Origin: SHLQ01 sp033344795
GTDB lineage: Bacteria; Actinomycetota; Acidimicrobiia; Acidimicrobiales; SHLQ01
Length of the DNA stretch: 64,000 nucleotides
Assembly: GCA_033344795.1 (NCBI GenBank)
Contig: JAWPMS010000001.1
Coordinates: forward strand, 1,302,001-1,366,000
Direction: 5' to 3'
The notes below the pieces were generated by a model, which searched no databases, had not been told where the DNA came from, and worked only from the letters and a program-made list of their open reading frames with translations. Below are positions 18,125 to 26,481 of this stretch, in pieces. Position 1 is the stretch's first letter, and the number at the start of each line of letters is the position of its first letter. The position numbers and the translations under genes were made by a program.

Positions 18125-19782
18125 ACCGAACGCGTTTGGACGATCATCGAGAGCACGATCAGTGTCGAGCCGAACCACACGAGTTGTGTGAGCGGTTCAA
18201 CGTTCACGGTGATCGTCACCGACCCGTCGTCGTCCGCTGAGCGCAGGATTATCTGGACGTCCTCATGAAGCCGTCGCAAGGTAGCGACCTCGGGCAGTCG
18301 CAACCTCCGCTCTGGGTATACGGCCAGAGAGGGCGTCACCGTGTTGCCATCGATTTCGATCGTAGAGGTCACAACTGGGGGGTTGTCGGCGGTGAGCTCG
18401 ACCCCTCGATTGACGATCGTGTGACCATCGATCAACTCGCCGGAATCGATCGCGAGTGAGAAGGTCTGCGTGGTCGAAGCCGTGCCACCGAGTGCACCTG
18501 CCAGTACGAGCACCATCCCGACGTGCGCCAACGTTCTTCCGATGGGGTGAATTCCGTTGGCGAGCGTGGGGATCAGAGCGGCGACCAACGCGCCAGCCAA
18601 GACGAGTTGCCACCACGAGGACCAGCCGGCCAGCGCTCCAGACCCAATGCCGAGAAGCAAGCCCAGGATGGCCTGTGACGAGAGCATTGTTGTTGAGGTG
18701 CGGCCGATTCGAGGTCCGACCCCAAGACCAATCAGGCCAACGACAGCAACCGGAAACAGGAACCGCGCATAGAACGAACCTTCGGTCGCGTCACCCGGCA
18801 CGAACGGCCGATACGTGCCGAGTGCAACGACGAAGGCGCTCGACAACAAGACGATGATCGGGACGAGAAGTGGTGCCGCGAGTCTTGGTCCGGTCGGCGA
18901 GGTCCGCTGCCCTCGAATGCCGTGGAGAGCCGCGGCCAACGACACCACAAGCGTCAGCGGCCACAGGGCCCAGCCCAGGCTCTCACTGTTGGCAAACGCG
19001 TGAACACTTGTTTGCAGGGAGGTTCGAGTCATGGCCGTACCGCCGAACACGGCGGGCCACACGAGGAGCGAACTCCATCGGGCGATCGCGTGAGTCGGCG
19101 TTACGTGAAACCCAGCAACGAGGAGTAACCAAGGGATGAGTGCGGCATTCTCGACCGGATCCCAGGCCCACCAGCCGCCCCACCCGAGCTCGACGTATGC
19201 CCACCCACCTCCGAGAGCGAGCGCCGTGGTGAGCACCGCGATCGACGCGGTGGACCACCGGGCTCTGCGGTCGGGCGTCACCGCTCCTGGAACCAGCGCG
19301 AGCGCGAGACCCAGGTAGAGAAGCGGAGGGTGAATGAGCATGGCCCAATGCTCGAGGATGGGGCTCAACCCAGAGCCGGCGATCGCTGGGTTGTCGAGGC
19401 GTTCGAATGGCTCCACCGCGAGAGTTGTCGACCAGGCGAGGATCGCAACGATGACCGGTCGCACCCCAGCCAGAGGCCGTTCCAATGGAGCTGCGACCAA
19501 TGTCCATCCCACGATCAGGGAGAAGAGCAGAAGCGATCCTGCGGAACCTCCCCAAAGCCCCATGATGCGACGAGCGACATCGAGTCCAGGCCGCGTGTGA
19601 TCGACAACGATCACGTAGCTGGTGTCTTGGGTGGCGAGAAGTATGACGAGGTGAAGAGCAGCCAACGAAAGCATCGCGAGCGCGGCGATCGTCACTCGAC
19701 GTTCGAGCTGTGGCTTCCCGACGGCGCACAAACTCGCAGCGGTGGCCAATATCGCTGCGGTGAGAATGGCGATCGGACCCAT
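17992..19782 (-). CDS. ccmF: CcmF/CcsA-type cytochrome c haem-lyase subunit
   Basis: This 596-residue polytopic membrane protein handles haem during cytochrome c maturation. The tryptophan-rich signature WGGWWAWDPVENA (about 201-213), the histidine-bearing HWAMLIHPPLLYLGL and FHVTPTHAIARW are those of the CcmF/CcsA haem-handling family. Length and C-terminal extracytoplasmic domain plus final helix favour CcmF. No other ccm genes are here, although a cytochrome c fusion lies at 25.5 kb. The last 133 bp, a hydrophilic Ser/Ala-rich tail, overlap the 3' end of the convergent VWA gene. An earlier natural end is not available because no stop occurs sooner. Confidence 0.85.
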   Translation of the reverse strand: MGPIAILTAAILATAASLCAVGKPQLERRVTIAALAMLSLAALHLVILLATQDTSYVIVVDHTRPGLDVARRIMGLWGGSAGSLLLFSLIVGWTLVAAPLERPLAGVRPVIVAILAWSTTLAVEPFERLDNPAIAGSGLSPILEHWAMLIHPPLLYLGLALALVPGAVTPDRRARWSTASIAVLTTALALGGGWAYVELGWGGWWAWDPVENAALIPWLLLVAGFHVTPTHAIARWSSLLVWPAVFGGTAMTRTSLQTSVHAFANSESLGWALWPLTLVVSLAAALHGIRGQRTSPTGPRLAAPLLVPIIVLLSSAFVVALGTYRPFVPGDATEGSFYARFLFPVAVVGLIGLGVGPRIGRTSTTMLSSQAILGLLLGIGSGALAGWSSWWQLVLAGALVAALIPTLANGIHPIGRTLAHVGMVLVLAGALGGTASTTQTFSLAIDSGELIDGHTIVNRGVELTADNPPVVTSTIEIDGNTVTPSLAVYPERRLRLPEVATLRRLHEDVQIILRSADDDGSVTITVNVEPLTQLVWFGSTLIVLSMIVQTRSVHSDRFSRRDRRSSLTVADDAGAGASASTTAGVEGSSESGASSA

Positions 19783-19816
19783 CGACCAACGTTAGGGGAC
19801 GTCGGTGATGCGCAAA

Positions 19817-19832
19817 TGACAACTTTTTGTCA
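19817..19832. promoter_or_regulatory. Inverted repeat (TGACAA/TTGTCA) in promoter region of lipoprotein gene
   Basis: TGACAA and TTGTCA are separated by CTTT, 39 nt before the lipoprotein start; the right half resembles a -35 box (TTGTCA). The 12-mer ACAACTTTTTGT inside it recurs at 44790-44801 before the ABC importer operon. It may be an operator; no regulator is encoded nearby. Confidence 0.35.
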
Positions 19833-19870
19833 GAACGTATTCCGGTGCTCACATACGGTGATCACGATCA

Positions 19871-21388
19871 ATGGGCGAGGAGACGGTTTTGATTCGCGGG
19901 TATCGGGTAGTAGCGGGAGCGGTGGTGGCATTGGCGGTGCTGTTGGGAGCGTGCGGTGGTGGCGATGACGAATCGTCTGACGCTGTCACCAGCAGCACCG
20001 CCGCCGCAGAAGAGCCGAGTGTGGAGGACACTGGTTCGGACGAGCAGGACCAACCCCAAGAGATTGAGGAACCCGACGAGCCGGCAACGACCAATCTGAC
20101 GGCCGATGACCTCAGCGAGGTCGTTCTTGGCGGATGGAATTTGATCTGGGATGAGGATTTCGATTCGTTGCTCGATCTCTACACCGCCGAGTGTCAATCG
20201 AGGCTTGCGGTTGAGGACTTCGAGGCCACTCTGGGCCAGGGAGTGGCCAATCTCATCGAATTGGGGGTCGATCTCGACGAGATTGTTGTCACCGTCGCCG
20301 TAGAAGACTTCGTGGAAGAGACCAGTGCGACGTCAACCTCGACGCTCACATTCCCTGGGGAAGATCCGACCGAGGAGGATCCGTCGGTGTGGGTCATCGA
20401 GGATGGTTCGTGGAAACGCGCCGACTGCGATGCAATTGCCGGAGCCGGAGCAGCTGGTGAAACGCTCGGCATCGGTTCACTCGAGCAACCCGCATCGTTC
20501 GGCAGTGCGTTTGATCTCGATGACTGGCGGGCGACGATCTTGGACGTCCGCGATCCCTTGGCGGAAGGTTTGCTTGCTGGGTTCTCCGAGCCGCCACCCG
20601 CAGGCCAAGTCGACGTCATGGTGACCTATGTAGCGGCGTATTTCGGCGAGGAGATCGGAACGCTCGATCCATTCATCATTCGAGGTGTGGGATCAACGGA
20701 GTACGCGTCGTTCGACAGCGGGTGTGCGTTGGCCGGTGACGTCCTTGCCGCCGAGGGCGTCAGCACGTTCGCTTCGGCCCTACCCGGGCAACAATTGACG
20801 ATCGCAACGTGTCTCACGGTTCCGGAGGAAGAGGCGGCGTCGATGGTGTATCAGATCGAACACGCTTTCTCGAACATTGCACCCGTGGCCAGTTTCTCGG
20901 CTGACGGAGAGACCGTTCCCGACCCGGGCGCACGTACCGCTCCTGCTGTCGATTTGGCTGCGGGAGCGATCAGCTTTGGTGAAACGGTGCCGCTGGGCGT
21001 CGACTGGACATTCCAAGTAGTGGACGTCGTCGATGGACTTGCGCAGGGTTTGACGAGCGAATTCAACAACGCTCCACCGGAGGGATTCACCTACGTCGTC
21101 GTGATTCACGAGGCCCAATACTCGGGCGCGGAAACAAGCGTGGCAGATCCGTTCGCGGTCGAAGGATTGGGCTCGGCGGTGTATGCGTCGATCACGTCGA
21201 TGTGTTCGATCGACTTCGACGCGGCGGGCGCAGCGTTCGAGACGTCGAGTGAGTTTGAATTCGAAGCTGGCCAGACCTACCGGATGGCGACCTGTCTGAC
21301 CGTTCCCATTTCCGAAGTGGCCGACTTGGTGATCAAGGCCGACAACTTCTCCGATTTCGAATCGGAGCCGCTTCGATTCACGAGGTGA
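19871..21388 (+). CDS. Secreted lipoprotein with internal duplication
   Basis: This 505-residue protein has a lipoprotein signal (VVALAVLLGAC, lipidated Cys at 28) and then an acidic Ser/Asp/Glu linker. A domain of about 110 residues follows that resembles a ketosteroid-isomerase-like fold by pattern only. Two related ~140-residue halves begin at about 204 (DLDDWRATILDVRDPLAEGL) and 375 (LGVDWTFQVVDVVDGLAQGL). Each ends with a Cys-containing ...CLTVP block (IATCLTVPEEEA and MATCLTVPISEV). The halves are reminiscent of DUF4352-type extracytoplasmic beta domains. A TTG at 19889 with GAGGAG 7-8 nt upstream is a good alternative start and gives a more typical signal peptide. Function unknown. Confidence 0.75.
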   Translation: MGEETVLIRGYRVVAGAVVALAVLLGACGGGDDESSDAVTSSTAAAEEPSVEDTGSDEQDQPQEIEEPDEPATTNLTADDLSEVVLGGWNLIWDEDFDSLLDLYTAECQSRLAVEDFEATLGQGVANLIELGVDLDEIVVTVAVEDFVEETSATSTSTLTFPGEDPTEEDPSVWVIEDGSWKRADCDAIAGAGAAGETLGIGSLEQPASFGSAFDLDDWRATILDVRDPLAEGLLAGFSEPPPAGQVDVMVTYVAAYFGEEIGTLDPFIIRGVGSTEYASFDSGCALAGDVLAAEGVSTFASALPGQQLTIATCLTVPEEEAASMVYQIEHAFSNIAPVASFSADGETVPDPGARTAPAVDLAAGAISFGETVPLGVDWTFQVVDVVDGLAQGLTSEFNNAPPEGFTYVVVIHEAQYSGAETSVADPFAVEGLGSAVYASITSMCSIDFDAAGAAFETSSEFEFEAGQTYRMATCLTVPISEVADLVIKADNFSDFESEPLRFTR

Positions 21389-21397
21389 ATCGTCGGC

Positions 21398-22765
21398 TCA
21401 CGATGAAGAGCGCGCATAGAGGTGGTGTTCCTGGAGCTCCTTCGAAAGGGGCACCACCTCTGCGCCACTTCGATCGATGATCTGGAGCGCCGGAGTGTCG
21501 GCCTCGAGGGCTTCGCGAAGGCGCGTCGAGCCCGATAGCTGATCGAGCCATTCGGGGCGGCTGAGCACATCGATGCCAGCAGCTCGGCCCTCCGAGATCA
21601 AGATGTCGAGGAGATGTACACCGAGCTCTGTTGGCCGCGCAAGGGGTCCGTCGATGACATCGATCTGGACCGCATTGATCTCGCTGTCGATGAATGCTGG
21701 TTCAACCGTCATCGAATCGAGCAGTCGGGGCGTCACCGTGGTCGCTGTGAACTCGAAGCCGGGGAGAGATCGGGCAGTGAGCTCACGCACGACGTTCGGC
21801 GCGTCCAGCCAGGGCGCGCCGAAGAGGGTGAAGGGGCGGTCGGTTCCTCGGCCGTAGCTCAGCGAAGTCGCCTCGAGGTACACCGTCGCGGGATACACGA
21901 GCGCCGAATCGGCCGTGGTGAGCGCCGGGCTCGGGGCGATCCATTCGAGCCCGGTGTCGTCCCACAACATCGAGGCGTCCCAGCCGACGAGTTCGACGAC
22001 CGACAACTGCAGCGATTCGATGCCCGGCAACCACCCGTTGGCCTGTGCGGCCAAGGCAAGTTCGCCTGCGGTGAGCCCATAGGTGTCCGGAATCGGGTAC
22101 AGACCCACGAAGGACGTGGCATCCTCGTCGAGGACGCCTCCTCCGACGAGCCCGCCAAGGGGGTTCGGGCGATCGAGCACAACGAACTCGATGTTTGCTG
22201 ACGCAGCAGCCTGCATGGCGAGCCCCATGGTCGAGATGTACGTGTAGTACCGGGCCCCGACGTCTTGCAGGTCGTACAACAAGACGTCGATTCCTTCGAG
22301 CATGTCTGGTGTGGGTTGGCGCGTCTCTCCGAACAGGCTGAAGATCGGCACTCGGGTCAGCGGATCGATCGAGTCCTCGATGTACTCCCCTGCGTCCCGG
22401 TCACCTCGAGCACCGTGTTCGGGCCCGAACAGTGCAACGAGTTCGACGTGCTCGGCGGCGTCGAGGTGGTCGGCAAGGTGCCGTCCTTCGACCACCGAGT
22501 TCTGATGGCTGATCAGGCCGACCCGTTTTCCTGCGATCGCAGCGAAGCCCGACATCACCAGTCGCTCGGCGCCGGTTTGAACCTCCACATGGCCGATATC
22601 GGTGGTGGTCACATCATCGGTTGTCGGAGTGGCCGTGACCGTCGAGGTGGTTGTGATCGTCTCTCGCGGTTGATCAGCAGCCTCCGAATTGGCACCACAA
22701 CCCGCAGCGACCAGCGCGACGGCGGCGATTGTGGTCGCGACGATTCGGCGCCGCAGCTCGATCAC
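21398..22765 (-). CDS. DUF1343 / NamZ-like exo-beta-N-acetylmuramidase lipoprotein
   Basis: This 455-residue protein has a lipoprotein signal (IAAVALVAAGC, Cys23) and a Thr-rich linker. The DUF1343 domain includes VGLISHQNSV, LFGPEHGARGDRDAGEYI, VLLYDLQDVGARYYTYI and LDRPNPLGG. This family includes NamZ, which releases N-acetylmuramic acid from peptidoglycan fragments, so a cell-wall recycling role is likely. The start GTG at 22765 overlaps the stop of the upstream PAP2 gene (GTGA); the frame continues upstream but only as a shadow of that gene. It is convergent with the duplicated lipoprotein gene. Confidence 0.88.
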   Translation of the reverse strand: MIELRRRIVATTIAAVALVAAGCGANSEAADQPRETITTTSTVTATPTTDDVTTTDIGHVEVQTGAERLVMSGFAAIAGKRVGLISHQNSVVEGRHLADHLDAAEHVELVALFGPEHGARGDRDAGEYIEDSIDPLTRVPIFSLFGETRQPTPDMLEGIDVLLYDLQDVGARYYTYISTMGLAMQAAASANIEFVVLDRPNPLGGLVGGGVLDEDATSFVGLYPIPDTYGLTAGELALAAQANGWLPGIESLQLSVVELVGWDASMLWDDTGLEWIAPSPALTTADSALVYPATVYLEATSLSYGRGTDRPFTLFGAPWLDAPNVVRELTARSLPGFEFTATTVTPRLLDSMTVEPAFIDSEINAVQIDVIDGPLARPTELGVHLLDILISEGRAAGIDVLSRPEWLDQLSGSTRLREALEADTPALQIIDRSGAEVVPLSKELQEHHLYARSSS

Positions 22766-23580
22766 CCAGAAACCGTCGTCGGCGTCTCGACATCGACCGG
22801 TGGCGTGGCGACGGCGAGTCTTCCAAAGATTCGATCGATGCGAACGCCAATCGGCCGTGCGATGACGAGGAACACCATTGCGACGAGGCCGTCGAGCCAG
22901 TAGTGGTTGCCCGTGACGGCGACCACGACGAATGTGATGGCGAAGTGGAGCGGTCCGACCCAACGCCATCGGCTCGTCGAGGCAGTGAACGCCGCCCATC
23001 CAATCAGCGCGGCCCACGCAACATGGATCGATGGCATGGCCTGCAACTGGCCGGCGATTCCCCGACCCAGGACGCCGTACACCGACTGCCCATAGGCCAC
23101 ACCCGTGTCGATCATCTGGGTCTCGTCGGTGAGTCGCGGCGGCGCGACGGGAACGAGCTGCACCAAGAGACAAACGCCGGTCACCAGCGCAAGGGTGTTG
23201 CGCCACGCGGGATAGAGGTTCCGATGTTTCGCAAACAGCCAAACGAGAAACACGCCCATGGCCGGAACGTGCGCACCCGCGTAGTAGATGTTCGCAACCT
23301 GGGTCCAGAAGCTGTGCGGAATGAGCGCATTCTGCAGGGTGAGCTCGTTGGGCATGCGAAGCGTTCGCTCGAGATCCCACAACCAGGCGCCACGAGACAA
23401 CGCGTCATCGATACCGAGCAGGGACAGTCGGCCGGCGAGCTGCCACAGGCTGTAGAGCACCGAGACGATCGAGGCTTCGCGTGCAAAGGCCGCCCAGCCG
23501 GGGCGCGACAGGTCGAGCACACGGGCCGTGACTGCAAAGCCGATCGCCAGTGCAACGCCGTATTCCCACGGAAGCCACAT
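22762..23580 (-). CDS. PAP2-family (AUR1/inositolphosphotransferase-like) membrane protein
   Basis: This 272-residue polytopic protein carries the phosphatidic-acid phosphatase/transferase motifs in order: a basic motif (DLERTLRMPNE), MPSIHVAWA with the active histidine, and GNHYWLDGLVA with the second histidine. This arrangement matches the PAP2_3 (AUR1-like) subgroup, which moves phosphoryl head groups on membrane lipids. About six hydrophobic stretches are visible. It lies between a PilZ gene (20 bp upstream) and the NamZ-like gene (4-nt overlap), so the three may be one minus-strand operon. The exact substrate is unknown. Confidence 0.85.
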   Translation of the reverse strand: MWLPWEYGVALAIGFAVTARVLDLSRPGWAAFAREASIVSVLYSLWQLAGRLSLLGIDDALSRGAWLWDLERTLRMPNELTLQNALIPHSFWTQVANIYYAGAHVPAMGVFLVWLFAKHRNLYPAWRNTLALVTGVCLLVQLVPVAPPRLTDETQMIDTGVAYGQSVYGVLGRGIAGQLQAMPSIHVAWAALIGWAAFTASTSRWRWVGPLHFAITFVVVAVTGNHYWLDGLVAMVFLVIARPIGVRIDRIFGRLAVATPPVDVETPTTVSG

Positions 23581-23600
23581 GGCCTATGACGGTACTGCGG

Positions 23601-23984
23601 TTAGCTACTTCGCAACCACAGCTGTTCTTGACCGACGTCTTCACCAGCGATACGGCGACACGTCTCGGTGATCAAGCGGACCTCGGAGAGGAACTCATCT
23701 GTCGGGTTGATGAACTCCAGGCCGTACCGGAGGCGGCCGTCACCTTCGCCGCTCGATTGTTCGGAACGAACGATCGCCGTCGTCTTGGTTGACCCAAGAC
23801 GCACCTCGAGCACTTGACCCCTTGCGAGGCGGTCGCTTTTGTTGGCGAAAACCGAGGAGCCAAACATCGACAGGTCGGCGACGGGGAGCTCCGCTGTACG
23901 AGCGCGTCCGAGAACTCCTTTTCGAGGGATCCAGATCTCGATGAGCGAGTCGGTCACGTATCGACGGGCAATCCTGCGTTCCAC
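23601..23984 (-). CDS. PilZ domain protein
   Basis: This 127-residue protein shows RRIARRYVT at its N-terminus, VADLSMFGSSV in the middle and RYGLEFINP near 88. These match the RxxxR and D/NxSxxG motifs of c-di-GMP-binding PilZ domains, with DLSMFGS as the second motif. The GTG start at 23984 is the only useful in-frame start. It is the first gene of a possible operon with the PAP2 and NamZ-like genes, so envelope functions could be controlled by c-di-GMP; that is inference. Confidence 0.78.
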   Translation of the reverse strand: MERRIARRYVTDSLIEIWIPRKGVLGRARTAELPVADLSMFGSSVFANKSDRLARGQVLEVRLGSTKTTAIVRSEQSSGEGDGRLRYGLEFINPTDEFLSEVRLITETCRRIAGEDVGQEQLWLRSS

Positions 23985-24020
23985 ATGGATGTCATCGGTA
24001 CGTAACTACCCGACTTGAGT

Positions 24021-24051
24021 AGATGTGGCCGTATGACTCAGGCCCACATCT
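24021..24051. terminator. Terminator-like hairpin at the 3' end of the acyl-CoA ligase gene
   Basis: AGATGTGGCC at 24021-24030 pairs with GGCCCACATCT at 24041-24051 with one bulged base and a 10-nt loop. It spans the stop of the minus-strand ligase gene and the gap before PilZ. There is no clear T tract, so it may be an RNA-stabilising hairpin rather than a true terminator. Confidence 0.4.
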
Positions 24052-25507
24052 CCGGGTCGCCGCGCAGCACCGTCTTTTGCGTCTTTCCCATCGAGTTGCG
24101 CGGCAATTCATTCACCGCAGCAAAGACCCTCGGAACCTTGAATGGGGCGAGCGACGCACGGAGTGTCGACGTGAGCTTGTCTGTATCGAGCACGGCCCCG
24201 GGCGCGAGGACAACTGCAGCTGCGACCCGCTCGCCGAAGTCGTCGTCTGGTAGCCCGACCACTGCCGATTCGGCGATCTCGGGAAGGTCGTCGAGGACGA
24301 GTTCAACCTCTCGTGGATAGACGTTGAGACCGCCCGAGATGATCATGTCTCCTGCCCTACCTTCGAGTGTCAGGCGCCCCTGCTCATCGAGCGCGCCAAC
24401 GTCACCCGTGATGAACCAGCCGTCGTGGTGTTCCTCGGCCGTGCGTTCGGGCAAACGCCAATATCCAGCGAACACGTTGGGCCCTTGGACTTCGACAACT
24501 CCAGGTTGGCCGTGGCCGCACTCGTTTCCCTCGCCATCGACGACTCGGATACGGACAGCGGGAAGCGGAAACCCAACCGTCCCCGGGACGCGGTCACCCT
24601 CATAGGGGTTCGAGGTGATCATTCCCGTTTCGGTCATCCCGTACCGCTCGAGGATCAGATGCCCCGTTCGATTCTGCACACTTTCGTGGAGCTGTTCGGT
24701 CATCGGTGCAGAACCTGAGGTCAGCAGACGAATATTGCTGCACGTCGACGACGAGAACTCGTCATGGTCGAGCAAACGCGCGTAGTGCGTGGGTACGCCC
24801 ATCATCACCGTGGCCTCGGGCAGGAGTTCGATGACTCGTGCGGGGTCGAAGCGTTCGCAGAACAGCACCGTGCTCGCATTGAGCATGGCGGTGTGGAGCG
24901 CGACGAACAGCCCGTGGACGTGGTAGATCGGCAAGATGTGGAGGAGAACGTCACCGGGTGTGAATCGCCAGATGGCGTGCAGGGTCAGCGCGTTTGAGGT
25001 GAGGTTGGCGTGGGTGAGCATGGCTCCTTTGGAGCGCCCCGTCGTTCCCGACGTGTACACCATCGCAGCCAGATCATCGGCGAGGCGTGTTTCGACCCCG
25101 AGCCAGGGCTCCGACGCGGTCGCCCGTTCGGCAAGCGTGTGCACGTCGATCGCTACTGGCGATCGATCGGCTCCGCTCTGGTCTTCGTGCACATACACCG
25201 CTGGTTCTGCGTCGGCGAGAAAGTACTCGACCTCGCTGTCGGTGTACGCCGTGTTCAGCGGGACGTACACGCTGCCGATGCGCAGGCACGCGAGGTAGAT
25301 GGCCACCGCATCGGTCGACTTGTTGATCTGTACGACGACTCGATCTCCGACTCCCGCGCCCAACGATCGGAGTGCGGTTGCGAACTGTCCCGAGCGGTCG
25401 TCGACGTCCCGGTAGGTGAGAGGGGTTCCCGAGTCGGGAACGAGGAACTGCCGATCCGGGGCGACGGCCCAGTGGGAGCGAAGCAGATCGAAGAGGTTGC
25501 CGTTCAT
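24038..25507 (-). CDS. matB: Malonyl-CoA synthetase-like acyl-CoA ligase
   Basis: This 489-residue ANL-superfamily ligase has YTSGTTGRSKGAMLTH (AMP-binding P-loop), ERYGMTETGMITSNPYEGDR, ITGDVGALDEQG and the C-terminal PRNSMGKTQK with the catalytic lysine. VPLNTAYTDSEVEYFLADAEP and the TSNPYEGDRVPGTVG block are close to MatB, which makes malonyl-CoA from malonate, ATP and CoA. Related short-chain dicarboxylate ligases are an alternative. It follows the DUF2231-cytochrome c gene with a 3-bp gap, suggesting co-transcription although the functional link is unclear. Confidence 0.82.
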   Translation of the reverse strand: MNGNLFDLLRSHWAVAPDRQFLVPDSGTPLTYRDVDDRSGQFATALRSLGAGVGDRVVVQINKSTDAVAIYLACLRIGSVYVPLNTAYTDSEVEYFLADAEPAVYVHEDQSGADRSPVAIDVHTLAERATASEPWLGVETRLADDLAAMVYTSGTTGRSKGAMLTHANLTSNALTLHAIWRFTPGDVLLHILPIYHVHGLFVALHTAMLNASTVLFCERFDPARVIELLPEATVMMGVPTHYARLLDHDEFSSSTCSNIRLLTSGSAPMTEQLHESVQNRTGHLILERYGMTETGMITSNPYEGDRVPGTVGFPLPAVRIRVVDGEGNECGHGQPGVVEVQGPNVFAGYWRLPERTAEEHHDGWFITGDVGALDEQGRLTLEGRAGDMIISGGLNVYPREVELVLDDLPEIAESAVVGLPDDDFGERVAAAVVLAPGAVLDTDKLTSTLRASLAPFKVPRVFAAVNELPRNSMGKTQKTVLRGDPEMWA

Positions 25508-25510
25508 CGA

Positions 25511-26377
25511 TTAGAACGTCGCGTAGATGTAGGCGACTGCAGCATTGATCTCGTCGGCGTCGAGTCGAGCACCAAAGGCGGGCATGCCGCCACCACCTTC
25601 GATGGTTTGTTCGATGGCATCAGCAGGGTCTGGTTCCTCGATGGCCAAACCCTGAAGGCTTGGGCCGCGTCCGCCGCTGCCATCGGCACCATGACATCGC
25701 GCGCAGTTCGACTCATACACTTCTTGACCATCGACGCCTGCCGCTACAGGTTCGGTGGTCGTCGATGGTTCGGAGTCGGCCGGAGCTGCCGTCTCGCTCA
25801 CGGGTTCGCTCGTTTCTGCCGCTTGAGATGTCTCGGGCGCGGCCGTGGTGGGAGCTGTCGTCGGGTCCGGCGCTGCCGCAGCCGTGGTGACGTCGATCTC
25901 GTCATCGTCGTCATCGGAGGAGGTCTCTCCCGAGCCCCAGACCGCTTTGGCTCCTTCATGGCCGGTTCGGACCGTCCAAACGAGAGAGAGAATCGAGAAC
26001 CCGACCACCAAGACCGCGGCCACGATGGCAAGCGGGTCGGTACCCGTAGAGGTCGCACGTTTGTTCACGGCGACCATGCCCCCGATCGCCAACGTCAGGC
26101 CCAAGACGAAGAACCGCAACATGTTGCCGAGGTCGCGATGCGGATCGATGAACTCGTCGCTGAGCCCAAACGATTCGACCAGGGCTTCACCGCTTCTGGC
26201 CGCCATGAATGTGGCGACGACGGTGATCACACCAAGGGCGAGGACCGGCAACGAGTAGTGCTCGCGGAAACGGGGGCGAGCTGCCATCACCAGTCCAAGT
26301 AGCGCCAGCACCGGTATCGCCACGACGGGAAAGTGCACCATCAGCGGGTGCGCGGGAAGGTCGAATATCGTCTCCAT
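25511..26377 (-). CDS. DUF2231 membrane domain fused to cytochrome c
   Basis: This 288-residue protein starts with a DUF2231 domain (HPLMVHFPVVAIPVLALLG), giving four membrane helices. An Asp run and a Thr/Ala/Pro/Glu-rich linker of about 60 residues follow, then a C-terminal mono-haem cytochrome c domain (CARCH haem site, axial Met in GGMPAFG). This suggests membrane-anchored electron transfer, with the linker and haem domain outside the cell. The ATG at 26377 gives a sensible N-terminus (METIFDLPAHP); upstream codons are open but read into the divergent promoter region. It precedes the ligase gene. Confidence 0.82.
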   Translation of the reverse strand: METIFDLPAHPLMVHFPVVAIPVLALLGLVMAARPRFREHYSLPVLALGVITVVATFMAARSGEALVESFGLSDEFIDPHRDLGNMLRFFVLGLTLAIGGMVAVNKRATSTGTDPLAIVAAVLVVGFSILSLVWTVRTGHEGAKAVWGSGETSSDDDDDEIDVTTAAAAPDPTTAPTTAAPETSQAAETSEPVSETAAPADSEPSTTTEPVAAGVDGQEVYESNCARCHGADGSGGRGPSLQGLAIEEPDPADAIEQTIEGGGGMPAFGARLDADEINAAVAYIYATF

Positions 26378-26481
26378 CTGGACATCGTAGTTGTGCAGAA
26401 GCGCCCGTTGGAGTTGTGACAAAGTCGGGAACGATCGGTGCAACAGGTCGTGCGGCCGGACGAGCGAGCTTTACTTGGACC

